Assembly (NCBI GenBank): GCA_018304465.1
Contig: JAGVWC010000006.1
Location: 1 to 50,047, forward strand
Direction of reading: 5' to 3'
DNA from: Candidatus Iainarchaeum sp.
Lineage (GTDB): Archaea; Iainarchaeota; Iainarchaeia; Iainarchaeales; JAGVWC01
DNA: 50,047 bases
Shown: positions 36,852 through 45,236 of the stretch, in pieces
How the letters are laid out: every line of letters starts with the position of its first letter
How positions within the stretch are numbered: the stretch's first letter is position 1
Made by a program: the position numbers and the translations under genes
Notes under the pieces: model-generated
Seen by the model: the letters and a program-made list of their open reading frames with translations, nothing else
What the model was told of the DNA's origin: nothing
Database searches by the model: none

Positions 36852-38727
36852 CGAGGTAGTCGGTCGAGGTTGCGCTCGTGATCGTTGCTTTGGCGAAGGT
36901 GACGTTTCCGTCGGCCAAACAGTTCAGGTGCTTGTTACCGTCGACTGCTGGGAATACGGTACATGTGTAGGCCACGTTGTTCAGATCAAGAGTCCGAGTG
37001 TAGTTTCCAACGATGGCGATCATGTTCATATCGAGTCCGCGAGCCGTGTCGAAGATCGTGTTACTATCGTCGGTCACCACATCGATTCCGTTCAGAACGT
37101 TGTTGTCCTTTCCGAGCGTGAAGTTCAGATCGGTGGTATTGGTTTTATAGTACACGGTCTTCGTGTCGAACGAAAACGAGTTTCCGCTCGCCGAAGTACT
37201 CAGGTTGATGTAGAACGGGATATTGTGTTCTGTTCCTGAGGTATCCTTGTACTTGATGTTGTTGCTTCCAACAACGATCGGGGTTGTGGATTCTTTTTCT
37301 TCCCAACCTTTGAAGTCGATGTAGGCATAGCCTTCATTCGGGTCTCCGGTTCCGGCCAAGAGCTTGACGGGATCCGTTGTCTTACCGGTCAATGATTGTC
37401 CTGGCGTTGATGGAAAGATTGGGTTTGTGGCATCCCATACTTTTCGGCTGTTTCCGATGGCAATCGACAGAAGCTTGTTGGCATCGGTCGAAGTTCCAGC
37501 GGTTCCAGTTCCTTCGCTTAGCGTTACTTTCCAGTCCCACGGACCGTTGGTATTCGAAGCGTCGTAGGGGTATCCTTTTCCGTCGTACAGGTCAACAGAC
37601 GCTGCTCCGACGTACAAGTCCACGGTTCCGGTGCTCAAGTCTTGGGTGTTGGTCACCAAAATATCGTCGAAGTAAATCGAGTCTTGGACGACATAGTTTC
37701 CTTGGGCATCCTGGAACTGCACGTAGTTCTTACGCTGAGTAGACTGGGTGTTGATGACCACTCCGTCTTCGTCGTACAGGGTGAACTTGGCCGTGTAAGA
37801 TCCACCAGATGAGGATTGTCCAATCTGGGTGAGCGTGACGGTGAGAGTTTCTCCTGCCCAAGCATAGCCTGCCTTTCCTTTTACGGTAAAGGTATCGTCT
37901 ACGCTAAAGGTCTGCTTGGCCGTATCTTCGATCAATCGAACATAGTTGATGGACGAAGTGTCGGTGTTTGCGACTTTTTGGACTACATAGCGCTTTCCAA
38001 ACAATGGAATACGTTGGTTGTCGTTCTGGTCGTCCTGAAAGTCGGTTGCTCCGGCTGTTGCTTCGTAGCGGTAGATTCCGGTTCCAAGGTCAACGGTGTA
38101 GTTAAAGTCGTTTTCTCCGTTGACGAACAAGGCCAGGTCTTTCCACTGCGTACCGGTCGTGTCGAATCGTGCATCCGCATTGATTCCGATGTATTCTTTC
38201 ATCGTAACCGTTGTATCAGATCCGTTATAGCGGAGCGTGTCCGTGGCTTCGTACAAGGACGGCAACTGCGAATGGCTCAGTTGAATCGGGCGTCCGGTCA
38301 AGGTCAATCCTTGGACAGTCGTCGATCTTCCGAATTCGTAGCGTCCGTTGGTCGTACTTCCCTGCACTGAGGTCAGATACGAGTCTTTGTACTCTTTTCC
38401 GCCTGAGACAGTCGTGCTTCCGCCGATGGTCAGGTCCACTGAGACGTTGCTTAATGTGGCATTACCGTCTCCGGCACCCGAGGTCACCGATACGGTGCGG
38501 GTTGAGAGTTGTGCTACTTTTGCCGCAATGTTTCCGGCCCAGACAAAGTCTGAGACAGCCGCATTGGTTCCGGCAACGACGCTGACGACAGGTTCTCCCT
38601 GTGCGTTGACAACATCGTCTTTGGTCAGGTTGGTGAACGCGGCGGTCACGATTGGCGCGACTGCGGTTCCCACCAAGACGGCTCCGGTTGCGATTGCAGC
38701 CAGTTTCTTGATGTTTAGTTTCTTCAT
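36667..38727 (-). CDS. S-layer protein, N-terminal part (frameshifted)
   Basis: The N-terminal part of a large cell-surface protein. MKKLNIKKLAAIATGAVLVG is a signal sequence, and the S_layer_N-type segment follows (GEPVVSVVAGTNAAVSDFVWA). Most of the remaining 600 residues are Thr, Ser, Asn, Gly-rich with many N-glycosylation sequons (NXS/T). The coherent frame ends near residue 625 (SATSTDYLGG); the final 60 residues (from LSTSLPRIT) are out of frame. The joined protein would be about 950 residues, normal for this type. It forms the crystalline outer coat. Codon use is more even than in neighbours, as in highly expressed genes. A strong promoter and Shine-Dalgarno lie upstream. Confidence 0.88.
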   Translation of the reverse strand: MKKLNIKKLAAIATGAVLVGTAVAPIVTAAFTNLTKDDVVNAQGEPVVSVVAGTNAAVSDFVWAGNIAAKVAQLSTRTVSVTSGAGDGNATLSNVSVDLTIGGSTTVSGGKEYKDSYLTSVQGSTTNGRYEFGRSTTVQGLTLTGRPIQLSHSQLPSLYEATDTLRYNGSDTTVTMKEYIGINADARFDTTGTQWKDLALFVNGENDFNYTVDLGTGIYRYEATAGATDFQDDQNDNQRIPLFGKRYVVQKVANTDTSSINYVRLIEDTAKQTFSVDDTFTVKGKAGYAWAGETLTVTLTQIGQSSSGGSYTAKFTLYDEDGVVINTQSTQRKNYVQFQDAQGNYVVQDSIYFDDILVTNTQDLSTGTVDLYVGAASVDLYDGKGYPYDASNTNGPWDWKVTLSEGTGTAGTSTDANKLLSIAIGNSRKVWDATNPIFPSTPGQSLTGKTTDPVKLLAGTGDPNEGYAYIDFKGWEEKESTTPIVVGSNNIKYKDTSGTEHNIPFYINLSTSASGNSFSFDTKTVYYKTNTTDLNFTLGKDNNVLNGIDVVTDDSNTIFDTARGLDMNMIAIVGNYTRTLDLNNVAYTCTVFPAVDGNKHLNCLADGNVTFAKATITSATSTDYLGGLSTSLPRITRRFGRSQQPNLQLRPLRERDLLAERMVVVGCPNHDRGIQQACPTVWNRHR

Positions 38728-38737
38728 GTTTTCTTTT

Positions 38738-38780
38738 CACCTCACATGAAAACGATCAAAATGGATCCTATATTATAGCA
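38738..38780 (-). promoter_or_regulatory. S-layer promoter and ribosome-binding site
   Basis: On the minus strand GCTATAATATAGG (38767-38779) is a TATA-like box about 40 bases before the ATG, and GAGGTG (38738-38743) is a Shine-Dalgarno 10 bases before it. Unlike the leaderless genes around it, this mRNA has a leader, consistent with strong translation. Confidence 0.7.
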
Positions 38781-39059
38781 AGCTCCAAAAAAAGGCGGAG
38801 AATGCTAAGATACAGGCTAAAGTATTGATTGCGTCAGGGTGTTTAAATAGCTTTCGATTATTGTACCAATCCCCCGGATTAAACACGGTTTACAAGGCGT
38901 TTTTTACGCTTTTACGGGAAAACGGTGTCGTGAATCAACGAACCCGAAATAGAGGTCAAAAACAAGCCATAAACGCTGAATAGAAGGAGTATTTTTCGAA
39001 GCCAAAAAAGGGCTGATCCCCAAAAAAGAACGAATCACACCCAAAACAGCCGTTTTTGG
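38781..39059. other. Gene-free stretch upstream of the S-layer promoter
   Basis: No convincing open frame. A weak GCGT/ACGC hairpin with T-rich loop lies near 38898-38912. On the minus strand CCAAAAACGGCTGTTTTGG (about 39040-39058), just after the wHTH gene stop, can form a terminator-like stem. I see nothing else; upstream control sites for the S-layer gene may lie here. Confidence 0.4.
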
Positions 39060-39704
39060 TTACTTTAAGAGCTTTCGGTTAAATTCTTCCAGTTCCGTAC
39101 GGTTCATGAACTTGGTCAGGGTCTCGGCATACCGATGAATCCAGAGACTCCAATCGTTTAATCCATCCTGAAAATCGTCTCCCGTAAACTCGATTTTGGA
39201 CGGAGAAAGCAATTCCACGGTCGTCGGACCATACGTATACATAAAACGAACCAGGGTTTTGAAATTTTTCAAGGATACATTCAAATCCAAATAACTCGAA
39301 TACGAATCCTCTTGTTTTAGAACCGGCGCCTGGGTGCACTCATACACCAAAAAATCCTTGTCGGCTTTGAGAATATCCGCCAAACGCGTCAATTGTTTTT
39401 GCAATACTTCCGGTTCCACGGCTTGACCTTCAATCGTTGCCCGCACCCGAAACGCGTTCTTGTCTTTTTCAGCCAATTTTTTTCGCCTCGATACCTCTTC
39501 GGCAATGTTGGTCTTTAAAGCGTATCGCGTTGGAAACCCATCCCGCTTTTCGATCAATTCCAACCGCAACATTTCCTTGATATCCGTCGAAAGCTCGTTC
39601 ATCGGAATATTCAATTGTCCCCGCAATTCATCCACGGTTTTGGCGCCATGCATTAAAAGCAACGCGATTCTCTTCTGATTCGAGGAAAAAGCCACACAAA
39701 ACAC
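39060..39704 (-). CDS. ArsR-like winged-helix protein with an unknown C-terminal domain
   Basis: A 214-residue protein. The N-terminus reads as a winged helix: SSNQKRIALLLMHGAKTVDEL then IPMNELSTDIKEMLRLELIEKRDGFPTRYAL. The remaining 140 residues (from ERKKLAEKDKNAF-like charged helix onward) are not recognised but have the strand/helix look of a sensor domain (LVYECTQAPVLKQEDSYSSY, TVELLSPSKIEF). It likely regulates genes in response to an unknown signal. It diverges from the BofA-like gene and lies upstream of the S-layer gene, so surface-layer control is possible. Confidence 0.7.
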   Translation of the reverse strand: MFCVAFSSNQKRIALLLMHGAKTVDELRGQLNIPMNELSTDIKEMLRLELIEKRDGFPTRYALKTNIAEEVSRRKKLAEKDKNAFRVRATIEGQAVEPEVLQKQLTRLADILKADKDFLVYECTQAPVLKQEDSYSSYLDLNVSLKNFKTLVRFMYTYGPTTVELLSPSKIEFTGDDFQDGLNDWSLWIHRYAETLTKFMNRTELEEFNRKLLK

Positions 39705-39761
39705 CGATTACCAAAAACTAACTTCCAAAAGCATAATAAACAAGCGCACTATATTAAGGTA

Positions 39762-40079
39762 ATGGTTTTGGAAGACATCCCGAACATGCTGGGCGAAGCC
39801 ACGCAAACCCCCGCCGCTTCCACCGCCCAAACCCTCTTGGCCAACCAAGACCCCGTCGTACTCATTATCGGCGTCGTTCTCATCATCGCCACGGTCCTGT
39901 TATTGTTGTTTCTCAAAAAAATCCTCGTCAACAGCCTCTCCGGGCTCGTACTGTGGGCCATTGCGACATTCGTGTTTCACGTCGACCTTCCGTTTTACGC
40001 CAGCCTCATTGTTTCGCTGGTATTCGGGCCCGCGGGCATCGGCACCCTGATGATTTTACGCTTCATGGCAATCGCATGA
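39762..40079 (+). CDS. BofA-like small membrane protein
   Basis: A 105-residue protein with three membrane helices (about residues 30-50, 58-75 and 79-104). The pattern KKILVNSLSGLVLW, then FYASLIVSLVFGPAGIGTLM matches the SigmaK-processing inhibitor BofA family, which also occurs in archaea. In Bacillus BofA controls a membrane protease during sporulation; the archaeal role is unknown. The first 30 residues (MVLEDIPNMLGEATQTPAAS) are polar and probably outside or cytosolic. No protease gene is near. The gene diverges from the winged-helix gene. Confidence 0.75.
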   Translation: MVLEDIPNMLGEATQTPAASTAQTLLANQDPVVLIIGVVLIIATVLLLLFLKKILVNSLSGLVLWAIATFVFHVDLPFYASLIVSLVFGPAGIGTLMILRFMAIA

Positions 40080-40094
40080 TGAAAGGAGAAAAAA

Positions 40095-40325
40095 ATGACG
40101 GCCCGGTCCCAACCACAATGCGACTTTGTACAAGCCTTCTTTAACCGCCATCTCGGAGGACCGCCATTTCCCGGCGGATACCGTCCAAGAGAAGCCGGGC
40201 AAGCACAATATCTTGGAATGGGCGGGCTCAAAGCGGTCTTCTGTGCCCAAGCCGCTTGCAGAAACATTCTTGGCATTTGTTTTGAAAAGAGTATTCGTTT
40301 GAAAGGATTTCTTTTTTACAAATGA
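40095..40325 (+). CDS. Possible small protein (weak)
   Basis: A 76-residue frame with a good Shine-Dalgarno (AAAGGAG, 40082-40088) and ATG 40095. It reads MTARSQPQCDFVQAFFNRHL, continuing to FEKSIRLKGFLFYK, with five cysteines and no recognised domain. The same DNA also has a longer minus-strand frame and several pairing segments (CCCGGC/GCCGGG, CCAAGA/TCTTGG), so a structured RNA is an alternative. Coding is not secure. Confidence 0.25.
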   Translation: MTARSQPQCDFVQAFFNRHLGGPPFPGGYRPREAGQAQYLGMGGLKAVFCAQAACRNILGICFEKSIRLKGFLFYK

Positions 40326-40335
40326 CACATTTTTT

Positions 40336-41919
40336 TTATGTGCATTGGAATTCGCCGGTGTTGGTGACTCCGCAGTTCCATGTTTGTCCGTTGGGACTGG
40401 TCATGTTTAGGTTGCCGTCTGTTCGAATGCTTGTTTTTTGTTGGATATTTAGATCGGTTGTTATTCGAACGGGTCCGTTTCCGCTGTTGATGTCAAAGCT
40501 GTTCCAGTTGTGGGCGAGGCTTCCCCATTCGTTTTTTGTGGGATAGCTTGAATGTATGAATATTGTTGGATTTGCTTGGAATCCGTGTCCGAAATTGAAT
40601 GCGGGTTGTTTTAACTCGTTTTTGTCTGCAATGAGTAGGTATCTTCCGCCTCTGTGCACTGCGCTGTAGTTGGTGTCTGCCAAGCCGATCATGACGGGAT
40701 AGTATGTATTGTTGTCTCCTGCGCCGGGTATTTGGTCGTTGTAACTGGCGCGTATGATGGGTGCGGCGGTTCCGGCGCCAAGTGCCATGGTGGCGTTGTC
40801 GTTGTACATGAAGCCGTATTCTGTTGCGGTTGATCGGAAGTATCCGGCGTAAGGTGTTCCACCGGTTAATATGTTTGTGTTGTTGTTGGGGCTTACGTAT
40901 ATGATTCCGTTTGTGCCGCTTGCGGTAATGGCGGGATATGATCCGTTTAACACTTTTAGCGCTATGTTGTTGGGTGATTGTCCGGTTATTCTTATTTGGT
41001 TTGCGTCGATTGTTCTTGCGGCATTTAGGTCTCGTCCGACATTGACATCGTTTTTTGTATAAAGGTTTCCGGTATCGTTTTCTATTTTGAACAAGGGTGT
41101 TCCATTGTTGTTTCGGATCATGAAATACTTGGTTGCCGCAGTAAGTATTTCTATTGGTGTTCCGGTTGCATTAATATAGAATGTGGGTTCGGTGGTCATA
41201 GGATAGTATCCTGGTACTGCAAGTACAAAGAGTGCCATATTGGCGATATTTCCAAAACCTAATTGTTCTAATTGGTTTACAAAAATTGAATTTGTGAATG
41301 TCCAGTCGGATCCGGTGATCGTTGCGCCGCTTAAACTACCCGTAAAATTATAGGTTCCGCTGAATGTACCCCCATTTTTTTTGATAAAATTAGTGTCGGA
41401 GTACCCGTTCCAGGTATCAACGTACATTGAATCCGCGAAGACGGTTCTTGCGTTGATATCTCGTTGGTTGGAATCCAGATTCGGTGCTAAGTAATCTGTG
41501 TTGGGTACTGCGATCATTGCCGTGTATTCGTTTTCAACTGTGCTTGTTTTTATTATTCCTGTTTCCGAAAACTTGTCAAGATATCCGTTATCATTCACGA
41601 TAAGCAAGGGAGACCCAAAAGCAGTTCCAAGAATATCGCTTAATTTGATGTTAAGCGGTTGAAAAAAGCTATTGCTTACATACCATAATATATTTCCAGT
41701 TACTGTTTCCGTTAAATTTACTCCGCCAATTTCGTCTGCTTTAAGTTGAAAAACGTTTCCTGCGGATGGCATTGTAAGCATAGCCGCATTGTTAACGTCC
41801 ACTGTTGAAAAATCTGTGTTTGCGTCCGTCGCAGGAATAACCCACACTTTTTCTCCCGTAACAGTATACCCAAACAAAACAACAAGCAAAATAAATCCAA
41901 TCAAAAAAATGTTATTCAT
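40336..41919 (-). CDS. Secreted tail-fibre-like protein
   Basis: About 527 residues from MNNIFLIGFILLVVLFGYTV (an ATG at 41931 is also possible). One signal or anchor helix is followed by a Thr/Asn/Gly-rich body. It resembles phage or virus fibre proteins: NGGTFSGTYNFTGSLSGATI, then NIFVNQLEQL, YFMIRNNNGTPLF, and at the end TSPNGQTWNCGVTNTGEFQCT. Many NXS/T sequons suggest glycosylation outside the cell. Codon use is T-rich and unlike the C/A-rich genes around it. Next to broken genes, this suggests acquisition from a virus or surface-protein exchange. Host attachment or adhesion is plausible; a viral particle role cannot be shown because no other virus genes are here. Confidence 0.65.
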   Translation of the reverse strand: MNNIFLIGFILLVVLFGYTVTGEKVWVIPATDANTDFSTVDVNNAAMLTMPSAGNVFQLKADEIGGVNLTETVTGNILWYVSNSFFQPLNIKLSDILGTAFGSPLLIVNDNGYLDKFSETGIIKTSTVENEYTAMIAVPNTDYLAPNLDSNQRDINARTVFADSMYVDTWNGYSDTNFIKKNGGTFSGTYNFTGSLSGATITGSDWTFTNSIFVNQLEQLGFGNIANMALFVLAVPGYYPMTTEPTFYINATGTPIEILTAATKYFMIRNNNGTPLFKIENDTGNLYTKNDVNVGRDLNAARTIDANQIRITGQSPNNIALKVLNGSYPAITASGTNGIIYVSPNNNTNILTGGTPYAGYFRSTATEYGFMYNDNATMALGAGTAAPIIRASYNDQIPGAGDNNTYYPVMIGLADTNYSAVHRGGRYLLIADKNELKQPAFNFGHGFQANPTIFIHSSYPTKNEWGSLAHNWNSFDINSGNGPVRITTDLNIQQKTSIRTDGNLNMTSPNGQTWNCGVTNTGEFQCT

Positions 41920-42600
41920 GGTTACACGCATACAACTTTGTTTTTCCACATAAACCAACTAAGGAAAAGTTTTTATTCAAATCCTGAACCGTTAAAACAA
42001 GCGCATCATTACAATCAAAACCCGCTAAATATTCATCCGAATACCCAAACTTGTATTTTGGTTTCCCTCCAAAAAAAAGTAATCCAATGCCCCAAATCCC
42101 AATCGTTTTGAATCTGTTTTCCGTTTGACAACAAAACCGCTTTTTGAACAGCCAACACATCGTTTTGGTTCGGTCGCTCGTTTTGCATTCCAAGAACCGC
42201 ACACCCAAAAAAAACCAAAGAACGATTCAACCAAAACCGGTTTGGATGGAATCGAATTTTCTAATCCATAAATATAATTCAAGTAATGATACGAATCCAC
42301 TCCGATTGGAAGCGGCCTTGCAAACAAAACGATTAAAGTTTCGGCAAGCAACAAACCAGTTAACAATAAAGCGTTTTTTGGAACATGCACAAACTCGGTT
42401 ATTTGAACAAAATACGATTCAAGAAAGTCAAAACTTATCTTCACAATTTTACCCTTTTGAAAACCATTTCCAATTCTTTGTCATAATTTATTTTAAAAGC
42501 CACAATTTGTTGTCGGCCAAGTTTAAGTCTCCTCTGGAAATGTTTCCAAAGATTTTTGAGAGGTTTCCGCTGCTTTTTTTTCCCGATGAGACAGATTCAT
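41912..42600 (-). pseudogene. Membrane protein gene broken by several frame changes
   Basis: Reading the minus strand across frames gives one coherent protein: SGNLSKIFGNISRGDLNL, then INYDKELEMVFKRVK, then MKISFDFLESYFVQITEFVH with two hydrophobic helices (ALLLTGLLLAETLIVLFARP), then GCAVLGMQNERPNQNDVLAV, then GGKPKYKFGYSDEYLAGF to LYACNHE. The frame changes at about 42186-42193 and 42069-42076 both lie in runs of eight identical bases. Two more near 42430 and 42490 would need one base added. Either the gene has decayed or the sequence has homopolymer errors. The family is unknown. Confidence 0.5.
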
Positions 42601-42800
42601 TGAGTCACCTTGTTTTTTTCCAAGAAACTCCATACGAATAATGCGGCCCCGCCAATTGCACAAATAACCATTAAAGTAAAAAACAATCCGCTGATGTTCC
42701 GCATTGCGTATAAGACAAGAAAAACGCTCATGAGAACCGTTGGCAATCCGGCACGATTAAACCAAGCAAACAACCCACGATCCGCATCACAAATGTACAA
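42597..42800 (-). CDS. Small membrane protein (possible)
   Basis: A 67-residue frame starting with TTG; ATG 42731 gives a 44-residue version, MSVFLVLYAMRNISGLFFTL. Two hydrophobic helices (RAGLPTVLMSVFLVLYAMRN and FFTLMVICAIGGAALFVWSF) end in KNKVTQ. Its end overlaps the broken gene region by 4 bases. It may be a real small protein or the first part of the broken gene. Confidence 0.4.
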   Translation of the reverse strand: MYICDADRGLFAWFNRAGLPTVLMSVFLVLYAMRNISGLFFTLMVICAIGGAALFVWSFLEKNKVTQ

Positions 42801-43133
42801 GGCACCAGGTCAAAAGTCCGAAGCCGCAAAACAGACGAAGAACGCGCCGCGACCGCCAAGAGAATAAAGCGATATGAGGAACTCAACCAAACACTCGGCG
42901 AAAACTGGAGAGTATATTTCACGAAGCGAGTGATCGATTATGCGCGTGAAAAAGGGATTCCTGTCGTTGCCGAACGACCACAACGCTTTTTCCTGTTTGG
43001 ACCCACGGTACCAGAAAGCGAATACAAGCGCCAACAACGCCAATCGCGACAAACCTACCGCAAAGCGGGGCGCACCGAACACACCGACAAAACCCGGGGA
43101 TTAAGGCCGCACAAACCACGGCAAAGAAAATAG
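42714..43133 (+). pseudogene. 5-prime-truncated coding remnant
   Basis: From about 42780 to the TAG at 43131-43133 one plus-strand frame is clearly coding by codon use: SRKTDEERAATAKRIKRYEE, then ELNQTLGENWRVYFTKRVID, then IPVVAERPQRFFLFGPTVP, and a basic tail ending HKPRQRK. The frame is open back to 42714 but has no ATG, GTG or TTG before GTG 42930, which lies inside the coherent part. It looks like the end of a gene that lost its start. The basic tail suggests nucleic-acid binding. Family unknown. Confidence 0.45.
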
Positions 43134-43171
43134 TCGGATTTTTCAAAACAATGCCTAATACTTTTTTGACC

Positions 43172-43276
43172 ATGAAATCGTACGATTGCGACCTCCAACT
43201 CCGACAGCGGCCTTTTTCAAAAAGCCCGGGGAAAACGGTGAAACCGTGAAATCGTTCGACTGCGATCTCCAACTCC
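43172..43276 (+). repeat. Duplicated 5-prime end of the PHP gene
   Basis: 43172-43202 and 43246-43276 are 31-base copies with 27 identities, 74 bases apart and so in different frames. The first starts with ATG and reads MKSYDCDLQL, then stops after 26 codons. The second starts with GTG and begins the PHP gene (VKSFDCDLQL). Two differences are silent in Asp codons, so both copies were probably once translated. Confidence 0.65.
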
Positions 43277-44523
43277 ACGGCCCGTACGCGGGCGGCGTAT
43301 CCAAATATCTTTCCATCCCGCTTTTGGCCGAACAATCGCGTCTCAAAGGCCTTGAAATCCTGGTCACCGGTGACATCCAACACCAAAAATGGTTCGAACA
43401 CGTCAACGCCCATTTAATCGAAAACCAAAACGGCGTGTACATGGACAAAGACGAAAAAACGTTTTTCATCATCGGCACCGAAGTTGAAGACCACCACCGC
43501 ATCCACCACCTGATTTACCTGCCCGATTTAACCGCTGCGGCGGAATTCCGCGAAAAAGTCAAACCATTCGGAATACTCGACTGCTCGATGTGCGGCCGCC
43601 CCAAACTCCGGCAATCCCCCGAACAACTCAGCCAAATCGTTTCGGACGTCGGCGGATTCATGGGTCCCGGTCACTCGTTTACGCCGTACACCGGATTATT
43701 CTCGCGCTACGACTCTGTTGCCGAAGCCTACGGCGACCAAGCCAAAAAAATCCCGTTTCTTGAACTCGGACTCTCCGCGGACACCGACATGGCCGACACG
43801 ATTTTGAGCAACCACCAATACGCGTTTCTTTCATCCTCCGACGCCCATTCAGCTTGGCCGCACCGCCTCGGACGCGAATGGAACCGCATCCGCCTCAAAG
43901 AACCCTCGTTTAAAGAACTCGAAACCGCGGTCTGGGACCGCAGCGGCGAACGCATCGAATTCAACGCGGGTTTGAATCCCCGCGAAGGAAAATACCACGC
44001 CACCGCGTGTAATCTTTGCTACACGCAATACCCCTTGCGCGACGCGATCGAATCCTTCAAAATGAAATGCCCCGCCTGCGGCGGCGACATCAAACGCGGC
44101 GTTGCCGACCGCATCAAAATGCTTTCCGACACCCCAACCGGAAAACATCCGTCGTTTCGCCCGCCCTACAAACACCAGTTGCCGCTCGCCGAAATCATCC
44201 AACTCGCGCTTTTTGCCAAAAGCCCGATGACCAAAAACGTGCAGTCCAAATGGCGCGACTACATTGACGTGTACAAAGACGAAATCAACGTGCTCATTGA
44301 CGCGCCGGAAAGCGAACTCATCGAAACCAATCCGGAAATCGGAAACAAAATCAAGGCGTTCCGAAACGGACTCGTGTACTACACGCCTGGCGGCGGCGGA
44401 AAATACGGAGAACCGCATTTGTTCGATTCCCAAAAAGAAATGGACCAATTCGTTTTAGAAGCCGGAAAACGCTCGCGCGAAAAAAACAAGTTTTCCGGAC
44501 AAAAAAGTCTGAAAGGGTTCTAA
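43246..44523 (+). CDS. PHP-domain phosphoesterase with a zinc ribbon
   Basis: About 425 residues from GTG 43246 (VKSFDCDLQLHGPYAGG). The PHP domain has DLQLHGPYA at the usual DLHxHS position, GLEILVTGDIQH, VEDHHRIHHLIY and SSDAHSAWPHRLGRE. These supply His and Asp metal ligands. A zinc ribbon follows: CNLCYTQYPL, then KCPACGGDIKRGVADRI. A third domain of about 120 residues lies at the C-terminus. Archaeal and bacterial proteins of this order are uncharacterised PHP enzymes annotated near DNA-repair helicases. It is probably a metal-dependent phosphoesterase acting on nucleic acid or nucleotides. A TTG at 43186 is possible but lies before the duplicated start. Confidence 0.82.
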   Translation: MKSFDCDLQLHGPYAGGVSKYLSIPLLAEQSRLKGLEILVTGDIQHQKWFEHVNAHLIENQNGVYMDKDEKTFFIIGTEVEDHHRIHHLIYLPDLTAAAEFREKVKPFGILDCSMCGRPKLRQSPEQLSQIVSDVGGFMGPGHSFTPYTGLFSRYDSVAEAYGDQAKKIPFLELGLSADTDMADTILSNHQYAFLSSSDAHSAWPHRLGREWNRIRLKEPSFKELETAVWDRSGERIEFNAGLNPREGKYHATACNLCYTQYPLRDAIESFKMKCPACGGDIKRGVADRIKMLSDTPTGKHPSFRPPYKHQLPLAEIIQLALFAKSPMTKNVQSKWRDYIDVYKDEINVLIDAPESELIETNPEIGNKIKAFRNGLVYYTPGGGGKYGEPHLFDSQKEMDQFVLEAGKRSREKNKFSGQKSLKGF

Positions 44524-45232
44524 ATGCTATCACACTACACTCCAAGATCCAAACGACGAGGATCAAAAAAACCGGTCCCCGTAATCCCCTTTCGTCCTGC
44601 ACACATAACTGCAAAAGGTGTCGGACAAGTCACCTACCGCGTGTTGGATCGAAACCGCCAGCGCGGATATAGCACAACAATTCCTTTCACTAGAACCCCT
44701 GAGGAATACGAAATTATTTCCAAGCAACTGCAGCAAAATGGAGTATACGTTCCACGAATGTTGGCCAAGTCCCATATTCAGAATCGCGTTGAATTTGCTG
44801 ACGGCGGAAAAAACTTATCCCAAGTGCTTCGATCAAAAGCATGGACACACACCCCAGGAAAAAACCCAGACAAAAAAATTATTGAAAAAAATATTTCGAA
44901 TGATTGGCCGAGTTCATCAACTCGGAATCGCACACGGACATCCACACGGATATAACATCATTGTTTCAGGAAGTAAAGTCGGACTAATCGATTTCAGATT
45001 GGCAACGGCTGCGGACCCCTCGATCTGGAGGGATATGAAACGCATCCGACTATTTTTCATTCACGATCATTTCAAACTGATGAGAATAATTAGAGGCGTT
45101 AAACCAATTTTCCGGACTCGGATAGAACAAAAAGCGGTTACGCGCCAGTTGTTTTCAAGCATGATCCGGCAATACCCGTGTAGCGAGAAAATAAAAAAAG
45201 AATTAATCGATTATTGCCTAGAAAATTACTGA
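44524..45232 (+). pseudogene. Kinase-fold gene with a frameshift
   Basis: Two frames make one protein. Frame 1 (44524 to about 44878) gives MLSHYTPRSKRRGSKKPVPV to NLSQVLRSKAWTHTPGKNP. Frame 2 continues KKIFRMIGRVHQLGIAHGHP, then HGYNIIVSGSKVGLIDFRLA, to IDYCLENY. The catalytic loop HGHPHGYNI and metal strand LIDFRLA mark a WaaP/RIO-like kinase, similar in layout to the gene at 13.4 kb. The frames meet at runs of seven A (44875-44881 or 44885-44891). Losing one A restores the frame. It follows the PHP gene directly. It may be intact in the organism. Confidence 0.6.
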
Positions 45233-45236
45233 TGGA

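Noticed and set aside
40080..40335. RNase P RNA or SRP RNA
   Set aside because: The conserved cores of either RNA could not be matched on either strand.
42919..43413. 164-codon minus-strand frame near the PHP start
   Set aside because: Antisense to the remnant and the PHP gene; no coherent domain.
43849..44448. 199-codon minus-strand frame opposite the PHP gene
   Set aside because: Antisense to a gene with clear PHP and zinc motifs; composition mirrors the coding strand.
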